Assembly (NCBI GenBank): GCA_963703355.1
Contig: OY969813.1
Location: 2,294,001-2,358,000, forward strand
Length of the DNA stretch: 64,000 nt
Origin: Puia sp963703355
GTDB lineage: Bacteria > Bacteroidota > Bacteroidia > Chitinophagales > Chitinophagaceae
Direction: 5' to 3'
Shown: piece by piece, positions 32,785 through 41,272 of the stretch
How positions within the stretch are numbered: position 1 is the first letter of the stretch
How the letters are laid out: each line of letters begins with the position of its first letter
Translations under genes and position numbers: made by a program
Notes under the pieces: model-generated
Told to the model about the DNA's origin: nothing
The model's input: only the letters and a program-made list of their open reading frames with translations
Databases searched by the model: none

Positions 32785-33366
32785 TTATTGCACCATTAAA
32801 AAGAAAATAAACAGGTAGATCCATAACAAATCTACAAAATGCCAATACGTTCCCGCAACATCCACGGGCACCACATTATAGCTCCTGATTCTTGAATTTC
32901 TTGCCTTAAAGTAAACGATAAACAACGCAATAACGCCGCCTAATACGTGTACCGCATGCAGTCCGGCGATTATATACAAGAATTGCCCAGCGCCGGATCC
33001 ATGAAACGTTATGCCTGACTGCCACAGATGCCTGAATCCCAGCCATTGCAACAACATAAAAACCAATCCCAATATAGCTGTGGTTAACACCAGTTGCCGA
33101 TAACGAATCATTTTCCGTTCAACAAAAGATTTAGCAGCCATAAAAATCGTTAGACTGCTAACCAGTAATATGCCTGTAGAATAATAAAAAACAATCGGCA
33201 TGGCGTAAGTGGTCCACCCTGGTTGCTCTCTTTTTACAATATAAGCACTGGTGAGCCCCGCAAACATCATAATGATACTGCCTATACCTACCCATAAAAT
33301 AAATTTATGGGGATGAATTTTTTTATTTTGATCGGTCACACGATTTAGTTCTAAACTCGGAGTCAT
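32785..33366 (-). CDS. cytochrome c oxidase subunit III (second copy)
   Basis: 193 residues. FILWVGIGSIIMMFAGLTSAYIV, YIIAGLHAVHVLGGVIALFIVYFKA and TYWHFVDLLWIYLFIFFLMVQ again give H-x-x-H-V-x-x-G and Y-W-H-F-V-D-L-x-W. It is shorter than the first copy (five helices visible). The pair may form a split or heterologous subunit III. It lies 10 nt after ctaB. Confidence 0.92.
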   Translation of the reverse strand: MTPSLELNRVTDQNKKIHPHKFILWVGIGSIIMMFAGLTSAYIVKREQPGWTTYAMPIVFYYSTGILLVSSLTIFMAAKSFVERKMIRYRQLVLTTAILGLVFMLLQWLGFRHLWQSGITFHGSGAGQFLYIIAGLHAVHVLGGVIALFIVYFKARNSRIRSYNVVPVDVAGTYWHFVDLLWIYLFIFFLMVQ

Positions 33367-33376
33367 TTTAAAAATT

Positions 33377-34321
33377 TCAATAGGACACTTTATCTATCAA
33401 CAACGCGAGCAATACCACTGGTAAATATATATAACTGCTAAACATAACTCTTCTTGCTGCCTGAATCGTCATTTCCCTGTACAGTCGAACACATTGCCCA
33501 ATCATGAAAAAATTAGCGATCGCTACAACAATAAGACTTACATAGCCGCTCATGCCATTAAAATAGGGCATAATTCCTACCGGCAAAAGAATCAGGGAAT
33601 AAATCACGGCCTGAAGAGCTGAATATTTAGTCTGTCCATCTCCCGAAGGCAATAACTTGAATCCCGCCGCACTGTAATCTTTGTGTGCTATCCAGGCAAT
33701 CGCCCAAAAGTGAGGGAATTGCCAAAAGAACTGTAGCGCAAAAAGAATCCATCCACCCGCACTCAAACTGTCATTTCCTGCCGCCCATCCAATCAAACAT
33801 GGCATGGCGCCTGGAATAGCACCCGCCAACACAGCAACCGAACTCACTTTCTTTAATGGAGTATATATAAAAGCATAAAAGAATAAACTGAAAACAGATA
33901 ATAGCGCAGTTAAAAAATTGAAATGCCAGAGCAACAAAGTGCCGGCAAGTCCGCAAATTACAGCAAAGGACATCGCTTCTGCCACCGACATTCTTCCCGA
34001 TGCAACCGGTCTTCCGGCAGTCCGCTTCATCATGGCGTCTGTCTGTTTTTCCATCGCCTGATTAATGGCATTGGCGCTTCCAGTAACGAGCATACCTCCA
34101 ACAAACAAAAGCATGATGGCCCTCCAGTCATATACCCTCACCAGCGGTGCCAGTAAATAGCTGATCACCGCTGAAAAAACAACCATAAAACTGAGGTTGA
34201 ATTTAACCAACAGCATGTAATCTTTCAGCTTGTCCGCTATCTTAAATGAACCTGATTGATTTAGTGTTTCGGGCGACTTCAATCTAAAGGGTTTTGGCCC
34301 GGAACTAATGGTGCTGTTCAT
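33377..34321 (-). CDS. ctaB: protoheme IX farnesyltransferase (heme O synthase)
   Basis: 314 residues with about nine membrane helices. NAINQAMEKQTDAMMKRTAGRPVASGRMSVAEA contains the N-x-x-x-D-x-x-x-D-like prenyl diphosphate site of the UbiA family (here NQAMEKQTDAMMKRTAGRP), and AHKDYSAAGFKLLPSGDG the second. It farnesylates heme B to heme O, which CtaA (10.2 kb) oxidises to heme A. ATG at 34319-34321 is chosen; it overlaps the end of coxA by 17 nt, so coupling is likely. The longer frame would extend over coxA. Confidence 0.95.
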   Translation of the reverse strand: MNSTISSGPKPFRLKSPETLNQSGSFKIADKLKDYMLLVKFNLSFMVVFSAVISYLLAPLVRVYDWRAIMLLFVGGMLVTGSANAINQAMEKQTDAMMKRTAGRPVASGRMSVAEAMSFAVICGLAGTLLLWHFNFLTALLSVFSLFFYAFIYTPLKKVSSVAVLAGAIPGAMPCLIGWAAGNDSLSAGGWILFALQFFWQFPHFWAIAWIAHKDYSAAGFKLLPSGDGQTKYSALQAVIYSLILLPVGIMPYFNGMSGYVSLIVVAIANFFMIGQCVRLYREMTIQAARRVMFSSYIYLPVVLLALLIDKVSY

Positions 34322-36128
34322 CGGCTCCAAGTGGTTCTGTTTGCAGGATAAATTCCTTTCCGTCTTTACCGTAGTCATAGGCCCAACGATGAACTTCCGG
34401 AATTTCACCAGGCCAGTTGCCATGGCCCGGCCGGATTGGTGTTGTCCACTCCAATGTATTTGCCTGCCATGGATTTTTGGTAATTACTTTTCTTCCTTTG
34501 AAAATGGAGTAGAAAAAGTTGAATACAAATAAAAGTTGTACAGCAAAAACAACCATAGCAACGGTTGAAATGAATCTGTTCAGACCTCCGAACTGATTAA
34601 AAGATGACCATCCGGAATAGTCCATATAGCGCCTAGGCAATCCTGCCAAACCTTCATAGTGCATGGGCCAGAATATCAGATAGGCGCCCACGAACGTAAC
34701 CCAAAAATGGATATACGACAACGTATTATTCATATATCGTCCATACATTTTCGGAAACCAGTGATAGACACCGCAGAACATTCCAAGGAATGCCGACACC
34801 CCCATCACGATATGAAAATGCGCAATAATAAACATGGTATCGTGCAAATGAATATCCAGGGTTGAATTGCCAAGAAATACTCCAGTCAGTCCACCTGAAA
34901 TAAACATGCTCACAAAACCAATCGCAAATAACATCGCCGGTGTGAACCGTATATTACCTCGCCACAGCGTTGTAAGCCAGTTGAATACTTTAATGGCTGA
35001 AGGCACCGCAATCAACAGTGTCAGCAATACAAACACAGATCCAAGAAATGGATTCAATCCCGTAACAAACATATGATGCGCCCACACGAGAAATGCAAGA
35101 ATGGTAATTGCCATCAGAGAACCAACCATCGCCATATATCCGAAGATGGGTTTACGGGAATTAATGGCCATCACTTCTGAAACCAGCCCCATCGCCGGCA
35201 GGATGATAATGTAAACTTCCGGATGCCCCAGGAACCAGAACAAATGCTGGAATAAAATCGGACTACCTCCCTCATTCGGAAGTGCCTTTTGCGTTGCAGA
35301 AATAAATATGTTAGACAAATAAAAACTTGTGCCGCCATGACGGTCGAACAACAATAATATAAGTCCTGAGAGAAGTACCGGAAAAGAAAGTACTCCCAAA
35401 ATCGCCGTAAACAAAAGTGCCCAAATGGTCAAAGGCAGCCGGGTCATACTCATTCCCTTTGTGCGCATATTGAGTATGGTAGTTATATAATTCAGACCTC
35501 CGAGCAATGAGGAAACTACAAACATGGCCATGCCGACAATCCAGAAATCCATGCCCGATTGCGACCCAAGTGACGCATCGGCCAGCGCACTTAATGGCGG
35601 ATAGGATGTCCATCCCCCACTGGCAGGACCTGTTTCAATAAATAATGAAGTGATCATGATCACACTGGCCAACCAGAAGAACCAGTAAGAAAGCATATTC
35701 AAAAAAGGAGAAGCCATATCACGGGCTCCTATCTGAAGAGGTATAAGAAAGTTTGCAAACGTTCCGCTAAGACCGCCAGTCAATACAAAGAAAACGAGTA
35801 CGGTACCGTGCATCGTGATCAACGCGTAATAAGCTTCAGGTTGAATTTTTCCTCCCTTCGCCCATTTTCCCAGAATATCTTCCAGCCATGGGAACGTCGA
35901 ATCCGGATAACCAAGTTGTAATCTGAACAGCACCGACATCAATCCACCAAGAATGGCCCAGATCATTCCAGTAATCAGGAATTGCTTGCAGATCATTTTA
36001 TGATCCTGGCTGAAAACATATTTCGTTATGAAAGTTTCCTTATGATGATGAACTTCATGGTCTGCATCATGCGTGCCGTGAGAAACAACCGCTTCGCCAG
36101 GTCCATGTATCGTCAAATCAGTACTCAT
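34305..36128 (-). CDS. ctaD: cytochrome c oxidase subunit I
   Basis: 607 residues. Low-spin heme ligand in ITMHGTVLVFFVLTGG, CuB site in FWFLGHPEVYIIILPAMG (His and cross-linked Tyr) and VWAHHMFVTG (two His), heme a3/low-spin His pair in AHFHIVMG; K- and D-channel elements follow the A-type pattern. The N-terminal tail is His-rich (HGTHDADHEVHHHKE). It reduces O2 and pumps protons. It sits in the ACIII-oxidase operon between coxB and ctaB. Confidence 0.97.
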   Translation of the reverse strand: MSTDLTIHGPGEAVVSHGTHDADHEVHHHKETFITKYVFSQDHKMICKQFLITGMIWAILGGLMSVLFRLQLGYPDSTFPWLEDILGKWAKGGKIQPEAYYALITMHGTVLVFFVLTGGLSGTFANFLIPLQIGARDMASPFLNMLSYWFFWLASVIMITSLFIETGPASGGWTSYPPLSALADASLGSQSGMDFWIVGMAMFVVSSLLGGLNYITTILNMRTKGMSMTRLPLTIWALLFTAILGVLSFPVLLSGLILLLFDRHGGTSFYLSNIFISATQKALPNEGGSPILFQHLFWFLGHPEVYIIILPAMGLVSEVMAINSRKPIFGYMAMVGSLMAITILAFLVWAHHMFVTGLNPFLGSVFVLLTLLIAVPSAIKVFNWLTTLWRGNIRFTPAMLFAIGFVSMFISGGLTGVFLGNSTLDIHLHDTMFIIAHFHIVMGVSAFLGMFCGVYHWFPKMYGRYMNNTLSYIHFWVTFVGAYLIFWPMHYEGLAGLPRRYMDYSGWSSFNQFGGLNRFISTVAMVVFAVQLLFVFNFFYSIFKGRKVITKNPWQANTLEWTTPIRPGHGNWPGEIPEVHRWAYDYGKDGKEFILQTEPLGADEQHH

Positions 36129-36159
36129 CAGTAAAATTTTAATTCTTTTTGTAAATCCT

Positions 36160-36187
36160 TTAACGCTTAAAGCTCAACGCCAAACCC
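36160..36187 (-). repeat. short heptamer array inside the oxidase operon
   Basis: Four units TTAACGC, TTAAAGC, TCAACGC, CAAACCC between the coxB stop and the coxA start, so the array is inside a polycistronic message. Confidence 0.6.
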
Positions 36188-36194
36188 CCGATGC

Positions 36195-37253
36195 TTAATT
36201 GGCCGCGACCAATTTTGCAGGCATATTTGCGGCGGCTGTTTTAACTGAATCAGCAGCAGACGCCGCAGGCATTTTATCTTTCATCACCTGTACATAGTTA
36301 GGTACCTGCTTCGCGCGCCATAAAATAAATTCTTCTTGTGAAACCACCTGTATAACTCCCTTCATTGAAAAATGTCCCTTACCGCACATCTGATCACAGG
36401 AAATCTCGTAATCAAAATTCGGATTATTTGTCATTTTTTTCATTTCCTGTGTGGTATACTTCGGCGTAAACCACATGGTGGTTGGTGTGCCGGGTACTGC
36501 ATCCATTTTCATTCTGAAAGCGACCAGGCCTACATCGTGAATCACATCACGTGAATTGATGATCAGTTTCACCGGCTGGTTTACTACCAGATACATGGTA
36601 TTGGAAACGACAATATCATCGTGTGTTTGCGGATCATCCCACAGCAACCCGAGTGGATTATTTTCAGCGTCGCTGATATTTTTATAATACTTATTACCGA
36701 AAACATTGTCTTTCCCCGGATATCGCATAATCCAGTTGAATTGCTTTCCCGTAATCTCCACCTCCATAGCATTTTTTGGCGCCTCACCGGTAATTTGAAA
36801 CCAGTACATCAATCCAAATCCAACAAGCACAGTAAGTGCAATGGCCGGAACAACGGTCCAGATAACTTCCAGTTTATTATTATGAGGAAAATAAAAGGAT
36901 TTTCTTTTTTCCGAATGCTGGTACTTAAACGAAAACCAGAAAAGCAAAATCTGTGTAATGAAGAACACCACACCTGTTATGGCTATAGTGATGTACAGCA
37001 TCTGATCAATTTTCTCACCATGGTCAGATGCCGCTTTACCAAGGATTTTTCCTTTATATAATTCATTGCACCAGTAAACTCCGATCAGACCGAGAACCAG
37101 AAAAACAATCATCAAAAAACCGTTGATCCGGTTGTTCTGTTCATTATTTTTCTTTTCGCCTTTCAGAATGCCCACGTACTCACTGGCCTTTGCAATCTGA
37201 AACGTGATCACAAATCCCAACAATAAAATCGCAAACAGAAAATAATTCGACAT
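36195..37253 (-). CDS. ctaC: cytochrome c oxidase subunit II with extra N-terminal membrane module
   Basis: 352 residues. Two helices (ITIAITGVVFFITQILLFWF and LEVIWTVVPAIALTVLVGFGL) precede the cupredoxin domain: INSRDVIHDVGLVAFRMKMDAVPG holds the first CuA His and CDQMCGKGHFSMKG the C-x-x-x-C-x-x-x-H-x-x-M ligands. An additional 60-residue N-terminal part with two hydrophobic stretches is longer than in simple oxidases, typical of Bacteroidota. Electrons enter CuA from complex III, directly or through its ActE or ActA hemes. The C-terminal tail is Ala-rich. Confidence 0.95.
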   Translation of the reverse strand: MSNYFLFAILLLGFVITFQIAKASEYVGILKGEKKNNEQNNRINGFLMIVFLVLGLIGVYWCNELYKGKILGKAASDHGEKIDQMLYITIAITGVVFFITQILLFWFSFKYQHSEKRKSFYFPHNNKLEVIWTVVPAIALTVLVGFGLMYWFQITGEAPKNAMEVEITGKQFNWIMRYPGKDNVFGNKYYKNISDAENNPLGLLWDDPQTHDDIVVSNTMYLVVNQPVKLIINSRDVIHDVGLVAFRMKMDAVPGTPTTMWFTPKYTTQEMKKMTNNPNFDYEISCDQMCGKGHFSMKGVIQVVSQEEFILWRAKQVPNYVQVMKDKMPAASAADSVKTAAANMPAKLVAAN

Positions 37254-37260
37254 AGCGCGA

Positions 37261-38484
37261 CTAAGTATGGTGAATAATACTTTCTTTAAAAAACGGATGA
37301 TTTTTTGCGTATAACGGATAACGTGCCAACACGTTTCCGGTCTGGTAAATGATCAATCCCACAAATCCTGCTGCGATACCAAAATCAAAGAGGTTTAATG
37401 ACACATGATCAGGAAACAGACTTGCGAAAACCATCTGATAAAAATCCAGCCAGTGACCAAACAGCAAAGCTACAGACATAATGGTTAATGTAGCATAGTT
37501 ACGTTTTGAGCTCCTGCGCATATAAATTAACAGGGGTGCAAGGAAGTTAATACAGAGATTCAGGTAGAATATTCCTGTATAAGCACCTTCAAACCTTGGT
37601 CTGAAATAGGTAGTTTCTTCCGGAATGTTGGCGTACCAGATCAGCATGAACTGGGAGAACCAGAGGTAGGTCCAGAAGATGGAAAAAGCGAATTGGAATT
37701 TACCCAAGTCATGCAAGTGCTCTTTGTTTACATATTCCAGATAGCCCTTATTTTTCAGGTAAATCACAAATAAAGTCATCAGCGCCACTCCCGCTACAAA
37801 CGTACTTGCAAATGTGTACCAGCTGTACATCGTACTGTACCAGTGTGCATTGATACTCATCAGCCAAAGCCATGGAACAGTAGAAGCAACTGTTAAAGCA
37901 AACCACACAATAAAGAGAGCAGCCCAAATCGTATTTTTATAAATATATCTTTTGCCTTCTTCCACTGAAGGAACATGCCCATCCAGTTCGCGGCTGAGTT
38001 TACGCATTTTATAGCCTAACACCGACCAAAGGCCAATAGTAAGCGTAGTCCAGAAAATAAAGAAGGTGGGATTTAAAAATCCTTTCTTACCATTCAGCTC
38101 AGGGTCTTTCAAAACGACAGCTTTGTCAAGCCATTCGTAAATAAATTGTTTATGACCCAAAACAAGGCTCATAAGAATTACAAAAGTGATCCCGCCGACT
38201 ATCGGAACACAGGCCGAAATAGCTTCGGTTACTCTGCGGAACGCCATTTGAAACCCTCCCATCGCAAGGGTCACCGCGCAAAAAAAGAACATGGCGGCAT
38301 TTACCACCAGCAAAAAGTAAACACTGTTTTGCAACAGCGTGGCCCAGAATCTTGTCTGATTCGCTTCGTCACCAGTGCCGTATACAAAATATCCAATGAT
38401 CAGAGACAAAATCCCTACGATCATTAAACCCAACGACCACATCCTGAAACCAGAAGGAATTTCAAAACGTTCTTTAATAGACAT
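37261..38484 (-). CDS. actF: alternative complex III subunit ActF (NrfD-like)
   Basis: 407 residues with about ten helices. Bacteroidota annotation name is quinol:cytochrome c oxidoreductase. The pattern of paired helices and the segment KFQFAFSIFWTYLWFSQFMLIWYANIPEETTYF is characteristic (YFxxR following the last). Like ActC it belongs to the NrfD/PsrC fold and may build the quinol side or proton pathway. It follows actE with a 31-nt gap. Confidence 0.93.
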   Translation of the reverse strand: MSIKERFEIPSGFRMWSLGLMIVGILSLIIGYFVYGTGDEANQTRFWATLLQNSVYFLLVVNAAMFFFCAVTLAMGGFQMAFRRVTEAISACVPIVGGITFVILMSLVLGHKQFIYEWLDKAVVLKDPELNGKKGFLNPTFFIFWTTLTIGLWSVLGYKMRKLSRELDGHVPSVEEGKRYIYKNTIWAALFIVWFALTVASTVPWLWLMSINAHWYSTMYSWYTFASTFVAGVALMTLFVIYLKNKGYLEYVNKEHLHDLGKFQFAFSIFWTYLWFSQFMLIWYANIPEETTYFRPRFEGAYTGIFYLNLCINFLAPLLIYMRRSSKRNYATLTIMSVALLFGHWLDFYQMVFASLFPDHVSLNLFDFGIAAGFVGLIIYQTGNVLARYPLYAKNHPFFKESIIHHT

Positions 38485-38515
38485 TCGTGATATTTTTTAT
38501 AATCGCTTCCCTTTA

Positions 38516-39163
38516 TTATTTTTTCCCCGCTGAATCAACAGCTACTTTGGACCCTGACTGCTTTGATTTGATGTAAGCAATCACCATCCATCGTTGCCTT
38601 GTATCAAGTTGGGAAGCATAACTCCCCATTTTATTTTTACCATAGGTTACAGAATAATACATCTGACCTTCAGGCATCGACTCATATTTTACATCTCCTA
38701 CCAGTGTCGCCGGTTTGGCAGGGAAAGGTCCGTCGCCTCCCCTGTACAATGGTCCATTGCCGTCAAGCTTGGTACCATGACAAATTCCGCAGTTCACCAG
38801 GTAAAGTCTGTTGGCTTCAGTCATCGTGACTTCGTCAAGAGCACCCAGAGGACTCTTCACCAGCTTTGATGCCACATAGTTTGTTGTATCACCCGGAATA
38901 TCCATTGGAATATCAAATGGAAGTAACACGCCACGTTTCATCGTACCATGTACCGGTATATTGCTAAAGTGAATTCCTTTTTTCAATAAATCATCCCTTT
39001 GTTCCGGTGTCAGCGCATAAGTTTCGTAAGCACGACTGTAGGACATATCGGGCATATAAACTCTTCCCGGATCCCGCCTTACATCACTGCCACAGGACAC
39101 CAGCAACATCCCGCACAAACAAATAGGAAACCATGTTTTTAAAATCTGCATTGCAACTTTCAT
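38516..39163 (-). CDS. actE: alternative complex III monoheme lipoprotein cytochrome ActE
   Basis: 215 residues. Signal peptide with lipobox LLVSCGSD (Cys about residue 23) and a single CxxCH heme motif in VNCGICHGTKLDGNGP; the distal Met is in YGKNKMGSYASQLD. It is the periplasmic monoheme subunit that hands electrons to the oxidase. I start at the Met four bases after the actD stop; the longer frame lies within actD. The lipid anchor explains its membrane placement. Confidence 0.92.
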   Translation of the reverse strand: MKVAMQILKTWFPICLCGMLLVSCGSDVRRDPGRVYMPDMSYSRAYETYALTPEQRDDLLKKGIHFSNIPVHGTMKRGVLLPFDIPMDIPGDTTNYVASKLVKSPLGALDEVTMTEANRLYLVNCGICHGTKLDGNGPLYRGGDGPFPAKPATLVGDVKYESMPEGQMYYSVTYGKNKMGSYASQLDTRQRWMVIAYIKSKQSGSKVAVDSAGKK

Positions 39164-39167
39164 TTCG

Positions 39168-39758
39168 TTAAGCCAGTAAAGTTTTAGCATTATCAACCGA
39201 AGGAATATTCTTACTATAAGATCCAAGCCACCAACCTGTTTCGGCATTCTGCACATTAACATCTATCGCTCCGATCGATTTTAAAAAGCCTTGTAAATCT
39301 GCTTCATTCGTTTTCGCCGTGCATTCAACAACCATCACAAATAAATCGTCCGTGGCACGCAGACTGAAATGATGCTTACGAACAAATGGAGCCATCTGGC
39401 ATAGATAGCAAAAAGTAAGCACCATGCCTATTGACGCAAATAATACAGTAAGCTCGAACGTAATCGGTATCCAGGCCGGTAACGCAAAATGCGGTTTACC
39501 CCCAAAGTTTATTGGCCAGTCATATATTAATGCATAACTGATACCGCTTAGTGCTGTTGTCGTACCCGTTATCCCGTAAATGAATCCGGCAGTATGAAGA
39601 CTCGTTTCTCTCAATCCCATTGCCTGATCCAGACCGTGAATCGGCATCGGTGTATATACGTCATATATCTTATACCCTGCCATGCGAACTTTTTTCACCG
39701 CAGGAAATAAAACTGCTTCATCATCAAAACTTCCAACAACAAATCTTTTAATAGCCAT
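39168..39758 (-). CDS. actD: alternative complex III subunit ActD (DUF3341)
   Basis: 196 residues. KRFVVGSFDDEAVLFPAVKKVRMAGYKIYDVYTPMPIHGLDQAMGLRETSL is the DUF3341 start, with two membrane helices (AGFIYGITGTTTALSGISYALI, TFELTVLFASIGMVLTFCYLC) and a terminal soluble part. ActD is a small structural subunit of the complex. It lies between actC and actE and overlaps neither. Confidence 0.94.
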   Translation of the reverse strand: MAIKRFVVGSFDDEAVLFPAVKKVRMAGYKIYDVYTPMPIHGLDQAMGLRETSLHTAGFIYGITGTTTALSGISYALIYDWPINFGGKPHFALPAWIPITFELTVLFASIGMVLTFCYLCQMAPFVRKHHFSLRATDDLFVMVVECTAKTNEADLQGFLKSIGAIDVNVQNAETGWWLGSYSKNIPSVDNAKTLLA

Positions 39759-39778
39759 ATAATCGCTTTAGAAGATAC

Positions 39779-41227
39779 TTAGTGTGCGTGTTCAAATTCG
39801 TGTGCAAATGCTTCCGGTGTTTCTTTTTCTTCCGGTGTCATTTGCACTTTATAGTTATCCCCTGCTTTTTTCAGAATATGTTTGATTTCCGCAACAGCAA
39901 TTACAGGGAAGAATTTAGAAAAAAGGAAATAACAAGTGAAAAATAATCCGAATGTTCCCAGGTAAAACCCGATCTCATAAACGGTCGGCGTATAGTAAGT
40001 GCTCCATCCGCTCGGAATATATTCCCTGTATATTGACGTCACGATGATTACAAATCGCTCAAACCACATTCCAATATTTACAATCACCGACATGAAAAAA
40101 GTAACGGTTAGATTTCTACGCAGTTTTCTGAACCAGAATATCTGTGGAGACAATACATTACATCCCATCATGATATAATAAGACCATCCATACGGTGAAA
40201 GCAGATTCACCCTGTTTTGCATGAATGCAAAATTTTCGTACGGATTCTGTCCATACCACGCGATAAATAATTCAGTGAGATAGGCAATACCTACAATGGA
40301 ACCCGTGAGTACAATAATTTTATTCATCACGTCAATATGCTCAATCGTGATGTATTCTTCCAGTTTCAACACCTTACGTGTAATGATCAATAATGATTGC
40401 ACCATCGCAAATCCTGAAAACACTGCACCAGCCACGAAGTATGGAGGAAAGATAGTAGTATGCCACCCGGGTACAACGGATGTAGCGAAGTCAAAGGATA
40501 CAATGGTATGAACCGATAATACCAGCGGTGTACTCAAACCCGCCAGAACAAGTGACAGCGCTTCATGGCGCTGCCAGTGTTTTGTTGAACCCGACCAGCC
40601 AAAAGAAGCCATACCGTAAAAGAACTTTCTCCATTTTAACTTGGCCCGATCACGTACGGTGGCCAGATCCGGCAACAATCCGCAGTACCAGAATAATAGT
40701 GAAACGGTAAAGTATGTCGAGATTGCAAATACATCCCAAAGCAAAGGTGAATTAAAATTCGGCCATAATACGCCGCGGGTGTTTGGATAAGGCAGACAAA
40801 AGAAAGCTATCCACACACGACCCATATGCCAGATAGGAAACTGACCTGCACATATTACCGCAAAAATCGTCATGGCTTCTGCCGCACGATTCACGCCCGT
40901 TCTCCATTGTTGTCTGAACAATAGCAGAATCGCAGAGATCAGCGTTCCAGCATGCCCGATCCCGATCCACCACACGAAATTGGTGATGTCCCAGGCCCAA
41001 CCTACGGTCTTATTCAGATTCCATTGCCCCACCCCATAAATCACTTCTCTTGTAACAGAAAATATTCCGAAACAAAGAAGCGCCAGCGAAATGATAAATC
41101 CTGTCCACCAAAGTTTAGAAGGCCGGTTCTCGATCGGACGAATGATATCTTCCGTGATCTGATGATAGGATTTGTCACCCACTACCAGCGGAGGCCTGAC
41201 TTGTGATTCATATTTTAATGAAGACAT
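39779..41227 (-). CDS. actC: alternative complex III subunit ActC (NrfD/PsrC)
   Basis: 482 residues with about ten helices. VWWIGIGHAGTLISAILLLFRQQWRTGVNRAAEAM is the conserved quinol-site region of the NrfD family in complex III, followed by GVLWPNFNSPLLWDVFAISTYFTVSLLFWYCGLLPD. It anchors ActB and oxidises menaquinol at the membrane. Its start is 46 nt past the actB stop. Confidence 0.95.
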   Translation of the reverse strand: MSSLKYESQVRPPLVVGDKSYHQITEDIIRPIENRPSKLWWTGFIISLALLCFGIFSVTREVIYGVGQWNLNKTVGWAWDITNFVWWIGIGHAGTLISAILLLFRQQWRTGVNRAAEAMTIFAVICAGQFPIWHMGRVWIAFFCLPYPNTRGVLWPNFNSPLLWDVFAISTYFTVSLLFWYCGLLPDLATVRDRAKLKWRKFFYGMASFGWSGSTKHWQRHEALSLVLAGLSTPLVLSVHTIVSFDFATSVVPGWHTTIFPPYFVAGAVFSGFAMVQSLLIITRKVLKLEEYITIEHIDVMNKIIVLTGSIVGIAYLTELFIAWYGQNPYENFAFMQNRVNLLSPYGWSYYIMMGCNVLSPQIFWFRKLRRNLTVTFFMSVIVNIGMWFERFVIIVTSIYREYIPSGWSTYYTPTVYEIGFYLGTFGLFFTCYFLFSKFFPVIAVAEIKHILKKAGDNYKVQMTPEEKETPEAFAHEFEHAH

Positions 41228-41272
41228 ACTGGGTTATCACTTTTTCTCCCGCAAATACGGGGATTAAAAATC

